A stretch of 64,000 bases of DNA. Source: Trichomonas vaginalis G3. Taxonomy: Eukaryota > Parabasalia > Trichomonadida > Trichomonadidae. The notes beneath the pieces were generated by a model. The model was not told the DNA's origin and made no database searches. It saw nothing but the letters and a program-made list of their open reading frames with translations. The DNA is taken from the NCBI RefSeq assembly GCF_026262505.1, contig NC_067204.1:23281300-23345299 (forward strand). Reading direction: 5' to 3'. The translations under genes were made by a program, and so were the position numbers. Positions 1-10,016 of the stretch are shown one piece after another; the stretch's first letter is position 1; every line of letters starts with the position of its first letter.

Positions 1-696
1 TGTTATCCTTATGGTCTTATGGAATATATAAATCAATTTCATTTTTCTTTTAGATTGTCAAAGACCATCAACAAATTTGTTGTTATTTAAACTATTTAGG
101 TAATTATAACATTTAAATAAAAGTTCGCGTAATAAAATATGTATTTAATGTTACAAACATAAATTCTTGTGACATTTTTCATATTTCATGATTCATATAG
201 ATAACATAGACAAATCACAGCATAATCTTATTATATGTCATGTTTATAATATAATAATGTTATTTATACATGTTTAAACTATAGTTTGGACTTTGTGAAT
301 CTTATGTGAATCTTGAGAAATATCAATGACCAGCCATACTCTTTGCAACAGATATCACCATGATATTTTCAATTATCCTATGTACAAATCACATAAATTT
401 GACGGATTCTCCAAAATTATATCTTCAATCAGAATCCATATCCTGCACAAGCGCATGAGATGCACCTCCATGATGAGCTAGAATTTTTGATGCATTTTAT
501 TCAGTGATTAATATCTAGCGAAATGTAAATAAAAAAAACCGAATAATTTTGTAATTGTTGTGCATATTCATAGAACATTGTTAAAAATGTCTCGAGTGAT
601 AGATTGGTTAATGGATTTCTTTGAGTCTGAGTTATTATTTGTTGAAAGTCAAAAACAGCTTTCAAATTTTTATTTGATTGGATTACTATTTTTCTC
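1..696. other. AT-rich intergenic region, no gene seen
   Basis: No supportable coding region is seen. The last ~60 bases before the ankyrin gene at 697 contain TTGAAAGTCAAAAA, which is also found upstream of the paralogue at 3708, so the promoter region appears to have been duplicated with the gene. A 65-codon frame on the minus strand ending at 698 has no recognisable similarity. Confidence 0.5.
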
Positions 697-3219
697 ATGT
701 CTAGTAAATATGTAATGCACTATACCGACTTCATTGAGACTTATGAAAAGCTTTTTCACATAAAACCTTGCGAACCAATCTCAGAAATTTACAATTTGAT
801 ATCAATAATCCTGATTTCCAAGAATAAAACGAATTCAAATGATTTTATTATGAGCATATTTATGGCAATTAAATATAATTATCTTTATTTTAATCATTAT
901 ATTAAAATACTCAATCTTTACTTTAATCAAAATTCAATAACCAGATTAAGATTAGATACCTTATTGGACACTGCAAAATCATTAAATTTGCAATTTTTTA
1001 TTAACGATACAGGTATCTATCAAGTCAGATTTATTCAAGATACATTTCCGAAAGAGAATGAAATTCAAAGCGTGATCATGAACGATCAAATTGACAAAAT
1101 TATTGAATTTACTAACAGTAATTCAATCGAAGATATTTGTATTGAAGTTCCTGGTTTTCAGAAACTCACAGTCCTTGAATCATGCTGTTATTTCGGATCA
1201 GTAAATATTTTCAATTACATTACTTCAAATTTAAAGAAAAGTATATCGCAAGAATGTCTTCAATACTCATTTATTGGCAATAACAATGATATCATCAATT
1301 TGTGTTTAAATAAGCATAAGATTGATAAAATGTGTCTTGAGTATATTGTTGCATCACATAATCACAAATACTTGGAATATGTTTTCGAAAAAAAGTTATT
1401 TGCGCCAAAAGATTTTGATTATGAAACAATTATCAGATCACAAAACTTAAAAGCTGTTTTCCTTATGTTCTCTAAAGATAAAAATTCAATAATTCCATGG
1501 TGTTCATCATTTTCACAAACTATCAATATCCTTCAAAACGAAAAAATTGATTTTTCGAAAAAATCACCAGATCAACAAACTCTTCTTCATTATGCATCTG
1601 CACATAATAATGTTGACATTTGCAAATTTTTAGTAAGTTCTGAACGGATCACTCCTATATTGTTGAATGCAAAAGATAAAAATGATAAAACATCGCTTCA
1701 TATTGCATCTGAATATAACAATAAAGATGTTGTGGAAATCCTTATTGTGGGATGCATTGATATCAATGCAAAAAATAATGAAGGATTTACTGCACTCCAT
1801 TCTGCGGCAGTGTACAACAGCAAAGAGGCAGCCGAATGTCTTATTGCCCATGGAATAGATATAAATGCAAAAGATAATTATATGTACAGTGCACTTCATT
1901 GGGCATCATTGAATAATAGTATAGAGTTTGTAGAAACCCTGATTTTAAATGGCGCAGATATTGAAGTTAAAAACAAAGATTTTCAGACACCACTTTTCAT
2001 TGCATCATCTGTAAATGGCAAAGAAGTTGCTGAATGTCTAATTTCTCATGGTGCAAATATAGAAGCGAAATCAATTGATAATTTAACACCTCTTTTTTAC
2101 GCCGTTATTAAAAATAGTTTTGATGTAGTAGAGTTCCTTATTTTGCATGGTGCTGATGTTAATGTAAAATATAAAGATGGCGATACTCCTCTTCATTGTT
2201 CTGTAATTATGAATCATGCAAATATAGCAAAGATTCTGATTTTGCATGGTGCAAATGTCCATGCAAGAAATAATTTTCTTAGAATTCCACTTCAAAATGC
2301 CGCCACAAAAGATAATATTGATATTCTAGAGCTTCTTATTCATTATGGTTCTGAAGTCAATGCTAAAGACAGTGGAGGAGAAACTGCTCTTCACTATGCA
2401 GTTAAGAGTAATAATATTGAAGCAATCAAAATCCTTTTATCACATGGTGCTGATATTAATGCAAAAAATAATATTGGCCAAACAGCTATTTATTTTTCGG
2501 TATAAAATAAATTTAAGGAAATATTTGTATATCTTGTTTCTCATGGTGCTCAACTTAATTTGAAATATGATTATAAATCTCTACTGCATATTGCAGTCGA
2601 AGTAAATAGCAAAGAAATAACGGAACTTCTTATTACATGCCGAATGCCAATCAACGAACGCGATAATAACTCCAAAACCCCACTTCATTTTGCCGCTGAA
2701 AATAATAATTTAGAGATTGTTGAGAATCTTATCGCTTCTGGTGCAAATATTTATGCAAAAGATAAATATGGATGTTCAGCGCTTCATATTGCTGTGATAA
2801 ATAATGCTAAAGAAACTGTAGAATTCCTCATTTCAAAAGGAATGAACGTCAATTCAAAAAGTGAAGACGGGAAAACTCCTCTTCATTATGCATCAGAGTT
2901 CAATCGAGTAGAAATAGCTAGATATTTAATATCTTGTGGTGCTCATATCAACGCAAAAGATAAGTATGGATACACTTGTCTCCATCTTGCAGCGAAAAGT
3001 AATAGTAGTGATGTTGCTAGACTTCTTATTTCGAATCGATCATATATTAACGTTCGAGATTGCAACGGATTAACTCCCCTTCAACTTGCCGATCAATATA
3101 AATCTACTAAAACAGCAGAAGTAATTGATCCATCCCGTGTTAAATCTAGTGATGGTTGTGAAATATTTTGTGGACTTTTATTCAAATTTATCATATCGCT
3201 TCTTGAAAATAAGCAATAA
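697..3219 (+). pseudogene. DUF3447/ankyrin-repeat gene split by one in-frame stop
   Basis: Residues 1-290 form the trichomonad-type N-terminal helical region (starting MSSKYVMHYTDF) with a DUF3447-like segment. It is followed by about ten 33-residue ankyrin repeats with TALHxAA and G(A/I)DINAK cores. The frame reads to TAA at 2503-2505, then continues in the same frame from 2506 to 3219 with further ankyrin repeats (for example LVSHGAQLNLK). One base change therefore separates a 602-codon and a ~238-codon part. Read through, it would be ~840 codons, matching the adjacent 847-codon paralogue at 3708, including the shared ending LTPLQLAD...VIDPSR and a hydrophobic tail. Ankyrin repeats bind proteins; the partner is unknown. 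It is either a young pseudogene or two shortened proteins. A sequencing error is possible but not needed. Confidence 0.85.
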
Positions 3220-3707
3220 TGATTTCATTTCTTAAAGCAATCCCTCAAATTTTTGTCTTTTATCTAGTACAATAGTACCTTATTCTTTGTACATTTCTAT
3301 TGCTCTAATCTAAAATATGCTTTTATTGCTAACTATTAAGATATAATTAATTATATTAAAAACAATAATGGTTCTATGAAATTCGTGTTGTGATTTTGTT
3401 AATAGATGCACATGGAATGAGATCAATTTCATATTAGTGAATCTTTTATAATATCTCTCATTGACATACATGTAAACATACATTAAAAACAATTATTGAG
3501 CAAAATCAGAATATCACGACGAATTCTTAACAAAAATGTAATCGACTGACATTTCAAAATCTTTAATGAATCAAATTTAAAATGAAAAAATGTATTATTA
3601 AGATGTGTTATGTTATGTCAACATCTTTTTATTGAAAGTCAAAAAAAGTATTCAATTTATATCGACTTTTTTATGTCGAATTTATTGTTGAAATTGATTG
3701 AATTTTA
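3220..3707. other. Intergenic region between tandem ankyrin genes
   Basis: AT-rich, with no gene seen. It contains a copy of the TTGAAAGTCAAAAA motif near 3635 that also precedes the ankyrin gene at 697. Confidence 0.5.
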
Positions 3708-6251
3708 ATGGTTACCAATTACATTATGCAATACAATGACTTCATTAGTGCATATGAAAAGCTATTCCACATAAAATCAAACGATTCTATTGCAGAAATT
3801 TACGATTTAGTGTTATCAATTTTATTTTTCAAGTACAAAGTGAATATAAATGATCTTGTATTAAGTATTCTTATGGCAATTAAATTCAATTATCGATTTG
3901 TCCAACATTATATCAATTTACTCAATTTAATCTTTAATAAATATTCAATACCTGTATTAAAATCTGAAATCATATTAAATACTGCTGAACTGCTGCATTT
4001 ACATTTTTATATTAATGATTTAAAGGTATGCCAAGTAGAATATAGTCAAAATAACTTTCCAAGATCAAACGAAATACAATTCATTATTATGAATGATCAA
4101 ATTGAAAAATTCACACAATATGTAGTTAGAAATTCTATCGAAAATATTTGTATAGATATTCCTGGTTTTTCTGATCTTTCTGTTCTTGATGCATGCTGTT
4201 ATTTTGGATCCGTTAATATTTTCCATTACATTATTTCAAATTTACGAAAAGATATAACACAATCGTGTCTGAAATACTCTTTTATTGGTGGAAATACATT
4301 TATTATCAATGAATGTTTAAAATGTTATAATATATATAATAAATGCTTGGAGTATATTGTTGCATCCCATAATCATAAATTTCTCGAATATGTTTTAGAT
4401 AAAAGTCTATTTTCACCTCGCGAAATTGATTATGAAACAATTATCAATTCGAAAAACTTAAAAGCAGTATTTCTTATGTTTGAAAGAGATAAATTTTCAA
4501 TAATTCCATGGTGTGCAGCATTTTCACAAACTATTGATATCTTTCGCAATGAAAATTTGGATTTTTCCAAGAAATCGTCGAAATCACAAAATATTCTTCA
4601 TTTTGCAGGTGCTCATAATACTATAAATATCTTAGAATCATGGCCAAACTACATTCAATACAGTAGAATGATAGTGAATGCAAAGGTTAATGATGGGAAA
4701 ACAGCGCTTCATTATGCTTCGATAAAAAGTTGTAAAGAAGCAACTGAAATTCTCATTTTGCAAGGAGCAGATGTTAATTTAAAGGATAATATGGGTTTAA
4801 CAGCTCTTCATCATGCTGCATTAAATGATAATAAATATATAGCAAAAATTCTTATTTCACATGGCGCTTATATTAATTCAAAAGATAATGTAGGTAATAC
4901 AGCACTTCATTACGCGGTAATGAAGAATAATGAAAGTACAATTGAGGTTCTTGCTTTTCATAATGCTGATGTTAATGCAAAAAATAATGTTGGTATAACC
5001 CCACTTTATACTGCTGCGGAATATGATAAAAAGGATATAGCAAAGTTTCTTATTTTGCATGGTGCTGATGTGAATGTTCGGAATGATGATGGATTTACCA
5101 TTCTTCATTGTGCAGCATGGAAAAATAGTAAAGAAACAGCAGAGCTTCTTATTTTGAATGGTGCAGATTTTAATGCAAAAGATTATAATAACGAAACCCC
5201 ACTTGAGTTAGCAGCCAATAATAATAAAATTGAAGTTCAAAATGTTCTTATTTCATATGTAACGGGTGCGAAAACTGTTCCTAAAGTTATTGAAAATAAG
5301 AAATATACTAGAAATAATAATGTATATTCAAGTAGTCAAAACACTCCACAAAACAACAACAATATATTAACACAAAATCGTACTTCATATAGTCAAAATA
5401 CGCCACAAAACAACAACAAGATATTAACACAAAATCGTACTTCATATAGCCAAAATACTCCACAAAATAATAACTACACCAGAACCAAAAATGAATATCC
5501 GACAAATAATTATTCTCCTCAATTTAATAGCAAAGTATCGGAACAAAAACCTGCTTCATATACACCTAATAACTATACAAATGTTAAAATTGAATTTTCG
5601 ACACATTACCATACTCCACAATATAATAAAGGTTTTTCACAAAACTTTGTTTCATACAGTCCGAGTAATTATGCAAGAGACAAAAGTGGATACTCAACAC
5701 TCCTTAATGCTGTCCGAAATAATAATTTAGAAATGGTAAGGAATCTTATTTCTCGTGGTGTTAATATTAATGCTAAAGATAAAGATGGATGTACTGCACT
5801 TCATATTGCTGTGCAAAATAATGATGAAGAAATTGTTAAGATTCTCATTTCACAAGGAATAGATATCAATTCAAAAACTGATGATGGAAAGACGCCTCTT
5901 CATTATGCATCTGAATTCAATAGAGTAGAAATTGCCCGGTTTTTGATCTCTCATGGTGCACACATCAATGCTAAAGATAAAAATGGATACACTTGTCTCC
6001 ATTTTGCAGCGAAAAACAATTGTAGCGATGTTGTAAGACTTCTTATTTCGAATTGTTCTTATATCAATGTAAGAGATTACTATGGACTTACACCTCTTCA
6101 ACTTGCCGATAGATTTCAATGTAAAGAAACGGCAGCTGTTATTGATCCATCACGAAATAAACGCAATTCATCTGGTGAAGATTGTGGAGTTGTTTGTACT
6201 TTTTTCACCTTATTTTGTATGCTTTATAGATTTGCTTCTTATTGTTTCTAA
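3708..6251 (+). CDS. Ankyrin-repeat protein (DUF3447 type) with Asn/Gln-rich linker
   Basis: 847 codons, intact. Residues 1-290 are the DUF3447-type N-terminal region. A first block of about seven ankyrin repeats runs to residue ~520. Then comes a ~135-residue low-complexity linker rich in Asn, Gln, Ser, Thr and Tyr, containing a 19-residue repeat (SQNTPQNNN...). A second block of about five repeats follows, and the C-terminus is a short hydrophobic Cys/Phe-rich stretch that could be a tail anchor. It is the tandem paralogue of 697-3219, with the same order of N-terminal and C-terminal blocks, but the paralogue lacks the linker. The function is protein binding; the target is unknown. The start is the first ATG; a clear Inr is not seen. 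Confidence 0.92.
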   Translation: MVTNYIMQYNDFISAYEKLFHIKSNDSIAEIYDLVLSILFFKYKVNINDLVLSILMAIKFNYRFVQHYINLLNLIFNKYSIPVLKSEIILNTAELLHLHFYINDLKVCQVEYSQNNFPRSNEIQFIIMNDQIEKFTQYVVRNSIENICIDIPGFSDLSVLDACCYFGSVNIFHYIISNLRKDITQSCLKYSFIGGNTFIINECLKCYNIYNKCLEYIVASHNHKFLEYVLDKSLFSPREIDYETIINSKNLKAVFLMFERDKFSIIPWCAAFSQTIDIFRNENLDFSKKSSKSQNILHFAGAHNTINILESWPNYIQYSRMIVNAKVNDGKTALHYASIKSCKEATEILILQGADVNLKDNMGLTALHHAALNDNKYIAKILISHGAYINSKDNVGNTALHYAVMKNNESTIEVLAFHNADVNAKNNVGITPLYTAAEYDKKDIAKFLILHGADVNVRNDDGFTILHCAAWKNSKETAELLILNGADFNAKDYNNETPLELAANNNKIEVQNVLISYVTGAKTVPKVIENKKYTRNNNVYSSSQNTPQNNNNILTQNRTSYSQNTPQNNNKILTQNRTSYSQNTPQNNNYTRTKNEYPTNNYSPQFNSKVSEQKPASYTPNNYTNVKIEFSTHYHTPQYNKGFSQNFVSYSPSNYARDKSGYSTLLNAVRNNNLEMVRNLISRGVNINAKDKDGCTALHIAVQNNDEEIVKILISQGIDINSKTDDGKTPLHYASEFNRVEIARFLISHGAHINAKDKNGYTCLHFAAKNNCSDVVRLLISNCSYINVRDYYGLTPLQLADRFQCKETAAVIDPSRNKRNSSGEDCGVVCTFFTLFCMLYRFASYCF
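5325..5480 (+). repeat. 57-bp in-frame tandem repeat coding Asn/Gln-rich linker
   Basis: Two nearly identical 57-bp units and a degenerate third encode SQNTPQNNN(N/K)ILTQNRTSY. The period is a multiple of three, so unit gain or loss keeps the frame. It lies inside the linker between the two ankyrin blocks of the 847-aa protein. Confidence 0.85.
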
Positions 6252-6632
6252 ACATTTTCACTTTTTGATTTTGAGATGTCTCAAAATTGGCGGTCTTTGA
6301 ATTTTAAATATTTTACATTGCCAGAAAAAAAATTATTCATCACAAACCAATTAATTTTGCCAATAAATATTAGAAAATCTTATGATTAGGACTGTGAGAT
6401 CAATCATAACTTTCATTCACTAGTTTGTATATCACAATCTGCCGTTTGTTTCCAAAAAAATTCTAATAGACTATAAATCCTGTGATAACACCTCTTATCT
6501 AATTTGTTTAATATAAATACTCAATAAACACTAGATGAATTTGTATAATTATCCTTGTATTTGATTTTATACTCATTGAAAAAAAATATTTTATAGGATT
6601 CATTTTTTAGCTATTATTAATTAAAACGCTAG
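6252..6632. other. Convergent intergenic region
   Basis: This is the 3' side of the ankyrin gene (plus) and of the papain-like gene (minus). It is AT-rich, and no gene or strong structure was recognised. Confidence 0.5.
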
Positions 6633-8000
6633 TCATTGATTTTCTTGAACTGCTGTTGGTTCAGGGGTTCTGTGTGGAAGGGGCACAAAGTTATATGGAA
6701 CCGCACCAACAGCATTTGATTCGATATTGCAGTCATCAAATCTCCTGTTAAACTTCATGAAACCTCCATTACCAATCTCGGTTTGTTGTACTTCAGTCAT
6801 TAATATATTCTTGGAGTCCGTTTTATTAATTCCAGCTCCAGTAACTATTAAAGAATTCAACTTTATTTCATTGTTTTTGTCATTAACTTCCTTAAAATCA
6901 TCGACACAATTTTTACCATCTGCATTGCAATTATCGTATTTGATACCCCAATTAATTCCAAATTGTGGAATAACCCACCACCATCGATTGAGTTTTTCCT
7001 TATACATGCTACTGTCATTGGATATGTTCAACTGTTTCTGCCCCCAGCCAATGATTGTAACATCAAGCATTCCCAGAATAGTGCCCCAACTTTCTTGTAA
7101 ATCAGATTTAGTAGCACCATTATTAGTATTATCAACAGCATTATTTGTACTAGGAGTAGTAATAGTAGATTTATCCATCCAGTATCCTGAGTAAACGCCA
7201 CCATTATAGCTAAATAAAGAACTGTATACCGTGATTGAAGAAGTGACAGCTCCAACTTCCCAAAGATGTGATTTAATCCATCTCCAGTTGTATAGAAAAT
7301 AGATTGGACATACTACTTCTAAATCTCCTGGATTACAATTTCCTGTTAAAGCCCAATGACGCCCGCAATTTGTTAAACCTGTATAACATCTATTGTTTTC
7401 ACAATTTTCTCTTTTGAAATCTGCACGTGGCGCTTGCATAAAATTTGCTCTTTCTGAGTTTTCATCACCTGGTCTATCCCAACTCTTGAAGTCTGGAGGA
7501 TGGTACGTCCAAAAAAGTTGGTACGCGCTTAGAGGTGTACGTTCAACACATGAATCACCAAGAATATCACAGTCAAGAACAAATTGAAGTGAGAAATTGA
7601 CGAATTGTCCAGCCCAGCGAGAAACAGATATTGACATTGCAGATGTTACAGCTGGCGCCCATGAGCTGCATAACTGTGTGACATCAAAAACAGGGAATTT
7701 AATTATATTAGTTGTAGGATAAATTGAATGATTCTCTTTTTGATCATGCGCTATTTGATTTGAAGCATTAGTCAAATTTGGAAAAGCTGCAACGTTTGAG
7801 AGACCTGTTATATAATTATTATCAACATAGTTGAAGAAGTATTCGTTGGCTCCAACTGGAACAGCTGAACCCTGATTATGTCTTGGTGGACGTACTGGTG
7901 ATAAGAAACGCTTTGCATCACCAATTGTCATTCTTGCAAACTTTGGATAAAGTGCCGCCTTGAAAGATGAGTTTGGATTGTTATTAATTGCATCAACCAT
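6633..8000 (-). CDS. Papain-family (C1) pseudopeptidase, catalytic triad lost
   Basis: 455 codons. The fold landmarks of cathepsin B/TINAG-like C1 proteins are present: a propeptide-like N-terminus (VDAINNNPNSSFKAALYPKF), a QLCSSWAP block at residues 109-116, FSLQFVLDCD with a following SCVERTPLSAY, a GGVYSG loop and a TIIGWG block. The catalytic positions are replaced. The Cys of CGSCW aligns with Ser113, the His of HAVxIVGWG with Leu of LDVTIIGWG, and the Asn of the NSWG block with Pro or Gln in WVIPQFG. It should be unable to hydrolyse peptides and may bind ligands instead, as vertebrate TINAG (also Ser for Cys) does. No signal peptide is seen from this start. An Inr-like TCACA lies 7-11 bases upstream, and an in-frame stop lies further up. 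Codons between that stop and the ATG still read like propeptide, so the gene may be N-terminally shortened. Confidence 0.8.
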   Translation of the reverse strand: MVDAINNNPNSSFKAALYPKFARMTIGDAKRFLSPVRPPRHNQGSAVPVGANEYFFNYVDNNYITGLSNVAAFPNLTNASNQIAHDQKENHSIYPTTNIIKFPVFDVTQLCSSWAPAVTSAMSISVSRWAGQFVNFSLQFVLDCDILGDSCVERTPLSAYQLFWTYHPPDFKSWDRPGDENSERANFMQAPRADFKRENCENNRCYTGLTNCGRHWALTGNCNPGDLEVVCPIYFLYNWRWIKSHLWEVGAVTSSITVYSSLFSYNGGVYSGYWMDKSTITTPSTNNAVDNTNNGATKSDLQESWGTILGMLDVTIIGWGQKQLNISNDSSMYKEKLNRWWWVIPQFGINWGIKYDNCNADGKNCVDDFKEVNDKNNEIKLNSLIVTGAGINKTDSKNILMTEVQQTEIGNGGFMKFNRRFDDCNIESNAVGAVPYNFVPLPHRTPEPTAVQENQ

Positions 8001-8663
8001 TTCCTGTGTGATGAGAGGATCAGAATCCTTTAAAGATCAAACTAAGTAAATGTATGCAAACATTGATCTGATCAAATGATGTAAATAAATTTATTTTGAG
8101 AACAATTGATAGAATCACCTCAAATTTTTAAGAACATTGTCAAATTATTGTAATAATTATTGCCAATCTATATGAGTTTCTGAAATATGATATTAAATAT
8201 ATTCTTTTTCGCCTTCATTACATCTTTTTAATAAAATTCAAAATATCAAAACAAATGAAACGAAATTGGAAAATAAATCTTTTGCCTATTTTCATTGATT
8301 TTTCTAAATGGTGCCTTAAAACGATAATGTAAACAAAACAAAAAATAACCTTATTAGAGCTTGATCGTATGGATCACACTGATTCTAGGAACTCAATATA
8401 ATAGAATCAGTGTGATCTAATGTCTATAAAGCAACAAGTGCTGTTTTTCTGTATATATTATCTATTGCATCACTTGATCCTATCTTTACATTCTTCTTTG
8501 CGTAATATAGAACTTTTTCTAAAATTTTCTTGTTTTGTAAAAATAAAATGTTTATTTTTTATTTAAATCGCAAACAAATAATATACAAATAGTCAATAAA
8601 CGCATTTACATGGTAAAAAACTAAAACATTATTACAAAATTTGAAAGAAAAGTCGTAACAGTG
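8001..8663. other. Intergenic region with a long perfect hairpin
   Basis: AT-rich region between the Myb gene 3' end and the papain-like gene 5' end, with no coding region seen. The notable content is the inverted repeat at 8372-8417. Confidence 0.5.
8372..8417. repeat. Perfect 16-bp inverted repeat (hairpin)
   Basis: GATCACACTGATTCTA (8372-8387) and its exact reverse complement (8402-8417) flank a 14-base loop. The arms are far less AT-rich than their surroundings. It could be a small structured RNA, a protein-binding palindrome or the scar of a small element. Sequence alone does not decide. Confidence 0.85.
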
Positions 8664-9386
8664 TTAATTTGTTTCTTTTGCAGAATTGAGAAAACTCTGC
8701 ACTGAGTATTTAGGAGCATTCGGATCACTTTGTTCAGGTTTCGCAGACTGTTCTGGATTTGGTTGAGTAGGATTCGGAATTTCAGGAGATTGAGATGTCG
8801 CTTGATCTGGTTGATGAAAACGTGGAAAGTTTGGTGGCATAAAGCTTTGTACACCTTTGACATTACGCCAAGAAGTATCAATCGGTTGATGTGTAATAAT
8901 TGTATTATTTCCTGATGAAAATTGAGAAATACTTTGTGGAAACAATGGAACAGAGTAGCATTGGCGGGGCTCTTCATGTTGTGGGTACTTAGGAGTCCTA
9001 CCAGGCCCTTTATGTTCGTCAATTATTATCATGTTTCCGACATAATGCGCGCGCTTGCTAAGTGAGCTATTCCATCTGTTTTTGACCATGTTTTCAGACT
9101 TGCCTGGCATCAGCTTCGCAATTGCTGTCCACTTATTTCCATAAGTTAAAACCATTTTCGCAAGAACATAGTCGTCTTCTGGACTCCAAACATTAGATGA
9201 TGTATCTATTTTAGGATCTAAGTAGTTGTTGTATCTATCTCTACATTGTTTGGACGATCGCTGTGTAAATTTTTCAGAAACTCTTCGAGAGATGTCTTTC
9301 CAGTTTGGATTTGCCGTCTCTGTAACTAAATTTCTAAGGAATGAATCTTCTTCTGGTTTCCAAGGCTGCCTCTTGACATCTATCAT
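8664..9386 (-). CDS. R2R3 Myb-like DNA-binding protein
   Basis: 240 codons from the ATG at 9386 (MIDVKRQPWKPEED). An in-frame ATG at 9440 would add 18 hydrophobic residues (MIKIYHHFFLIFFKI...) and is unlikely. Two Myb repeats are visible, at residues ~8-55 (W9 and W29, then KQCRDRYNNYL) and ~65-110 (VWSPEDDYVLAKMV..W..IAK, MVKNRWNSSL). The recognition helices KQCRDRY and ENMVKNRW are typical. The C-terminal half is low-complexity, rich in Gln, Pro and Ser. It is a likely nuclear transcription regulator; in T. vaginalis, Myb proteins bind MRE/M3-type promoter elements. A perfect palindrome lies just upstream (9422-9441) and could be a control site. Confidence 0.9.
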   Translation of the reverse strand: MIDVKRQPWKPEEDSFLRNLVTETANPNWKDISRRVSEKFTQRSSKQCRDRYNNYLDPKIDTSSNVWSPEDDYVLAKMVLTYGNKWTAIAKLMPGKSENMVKNRWNSSLSKRAHYVGNMIIIDEHKGPGRTPKYPQHEEPRQCYSVPLFPQSISQFSSGNNTIITHQPIDTSWRNVKGVQSFMPPNFPRFHQPDQATSQSPEIPNPTQPNPEQSAKPEQSDPNAPKYSVQSFLNSAKETN

Positions 9387-9421
9387 AAAAACTCTTATCT
9401 TAAAAAAAATTAAAAAAAAAT

Positions 9422-9441
9422 GGTGATAAATTTTTATCACC
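9422..9441. promoter_or_regulatory. 20-bp palindrome upstream of the Myb gene
   Basis: GGTGATAAATTTTTATCACC has 9-base arms around TT. It sits ~35 bases 5' of the Myb gene's start codon (9386). Its position and symmetry suggest a dimeric or Myb-type binding site, possibly autoregulatory. This is inference only. Confidence 0.45.
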
Positions 9442-9716
9442 GAAAATTTTGGGGTAAAAATAACTGATCTAAAAATTTAGGATAAGTTAGGTAACATGAA
9501 TCAAAGCAAGAATAATTGTATGAAATAGCAATTTAAGATTCACTTCAAAGAATTTGAGAATATTCTCGTAAGTAAATCATAGTATTGTCTTCTCTTAACA
9601 ATCTCAACACAATCATTAAGCGTTTTAGCTACTCTAACATAATAGTCTCAATAAAATAAAGCGCTTTTCCTATAGATTATATGAAAAATTATATTAATTC
9701 AGTAATATTTTCGAAA
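9442..9716. other. Intergenic region, nothing recognised
   Basis: AT-rich spacer between the Myb upstream palindrome and the hairpin-rich stretch. No coding region or strong repeat was seen. Confidence 0.4.
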
Positions 9717-10016
9717 AAACACGGTAGGTTATTTCTCCAACATATGCATAGCACGCTCAAGAACCAGGGATTCTGTAGCTGATCTAATAAGGCAGAGTTT
9801 TTCCGAAGTCTCTCATTTGATAAGAGGCCTCGGAAGAACTCTGCAATAGTGTAATGTAGTTGACGTACTTGGCCAACAAAGAGCGAGAGAACATGTCTGT
9901 AATTCGTTGATGCTAAAGTTATCTGGATGTCACTCAAATGAGAGAGGAAATCCAGAAAACTGCAACATAAGTTAATGCAGATGTGATTCTCTGGCTTTTT
10001 GTCGGCCAGAGAACGA
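9717..10016. ncRNA. Candidate structured RNA: GC-richer, multi-hairpin stretch
   Basis: About 300 bases clearly richer in G+C than the flanks carry at least three strong hairpins. The first pairs GCAGAGTTTTTCCG (9792-9805) with CGGAAGAACTCTGC (9831-9844) by 14 pairs with one G-T, and the 25-base loop can itself pair (CTCT/AGAG). The second pairs TCTGGAT (9922-9928) with ATCCAGA (9950-9956). The third pairs TTCTCTGGC (9987-9995) with GCCAGAGAA (10005-10013). No convincing protein is encoded, although an 82-codon minus-strand frame crosses it without similarity. I compared it by eye with spliceosomal, SRP, RNase P/MRP and U3 hallmarks and could not assign a family. The strand is unknown. A structured mobile-element end is the alternative. 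Confidence 0.4.

Noticed and set aside
8001-8015. Intron 3' end (CATCACACAG resembles ACTAACACACAG) before the papain-like start
   Set aside because: Matches only about 8 of 12 positions of the conserved trichomonad 3' splice signal, and no GTATGT-type donor was found with an upstream exon.
9940-9956. GAGGAAATCC resembling RNase P RNA conserved region I
   Set aside because: It lies near the 3' side of the hairpin cluster with no partner for the P4 helix, and other conserved regions are not found.
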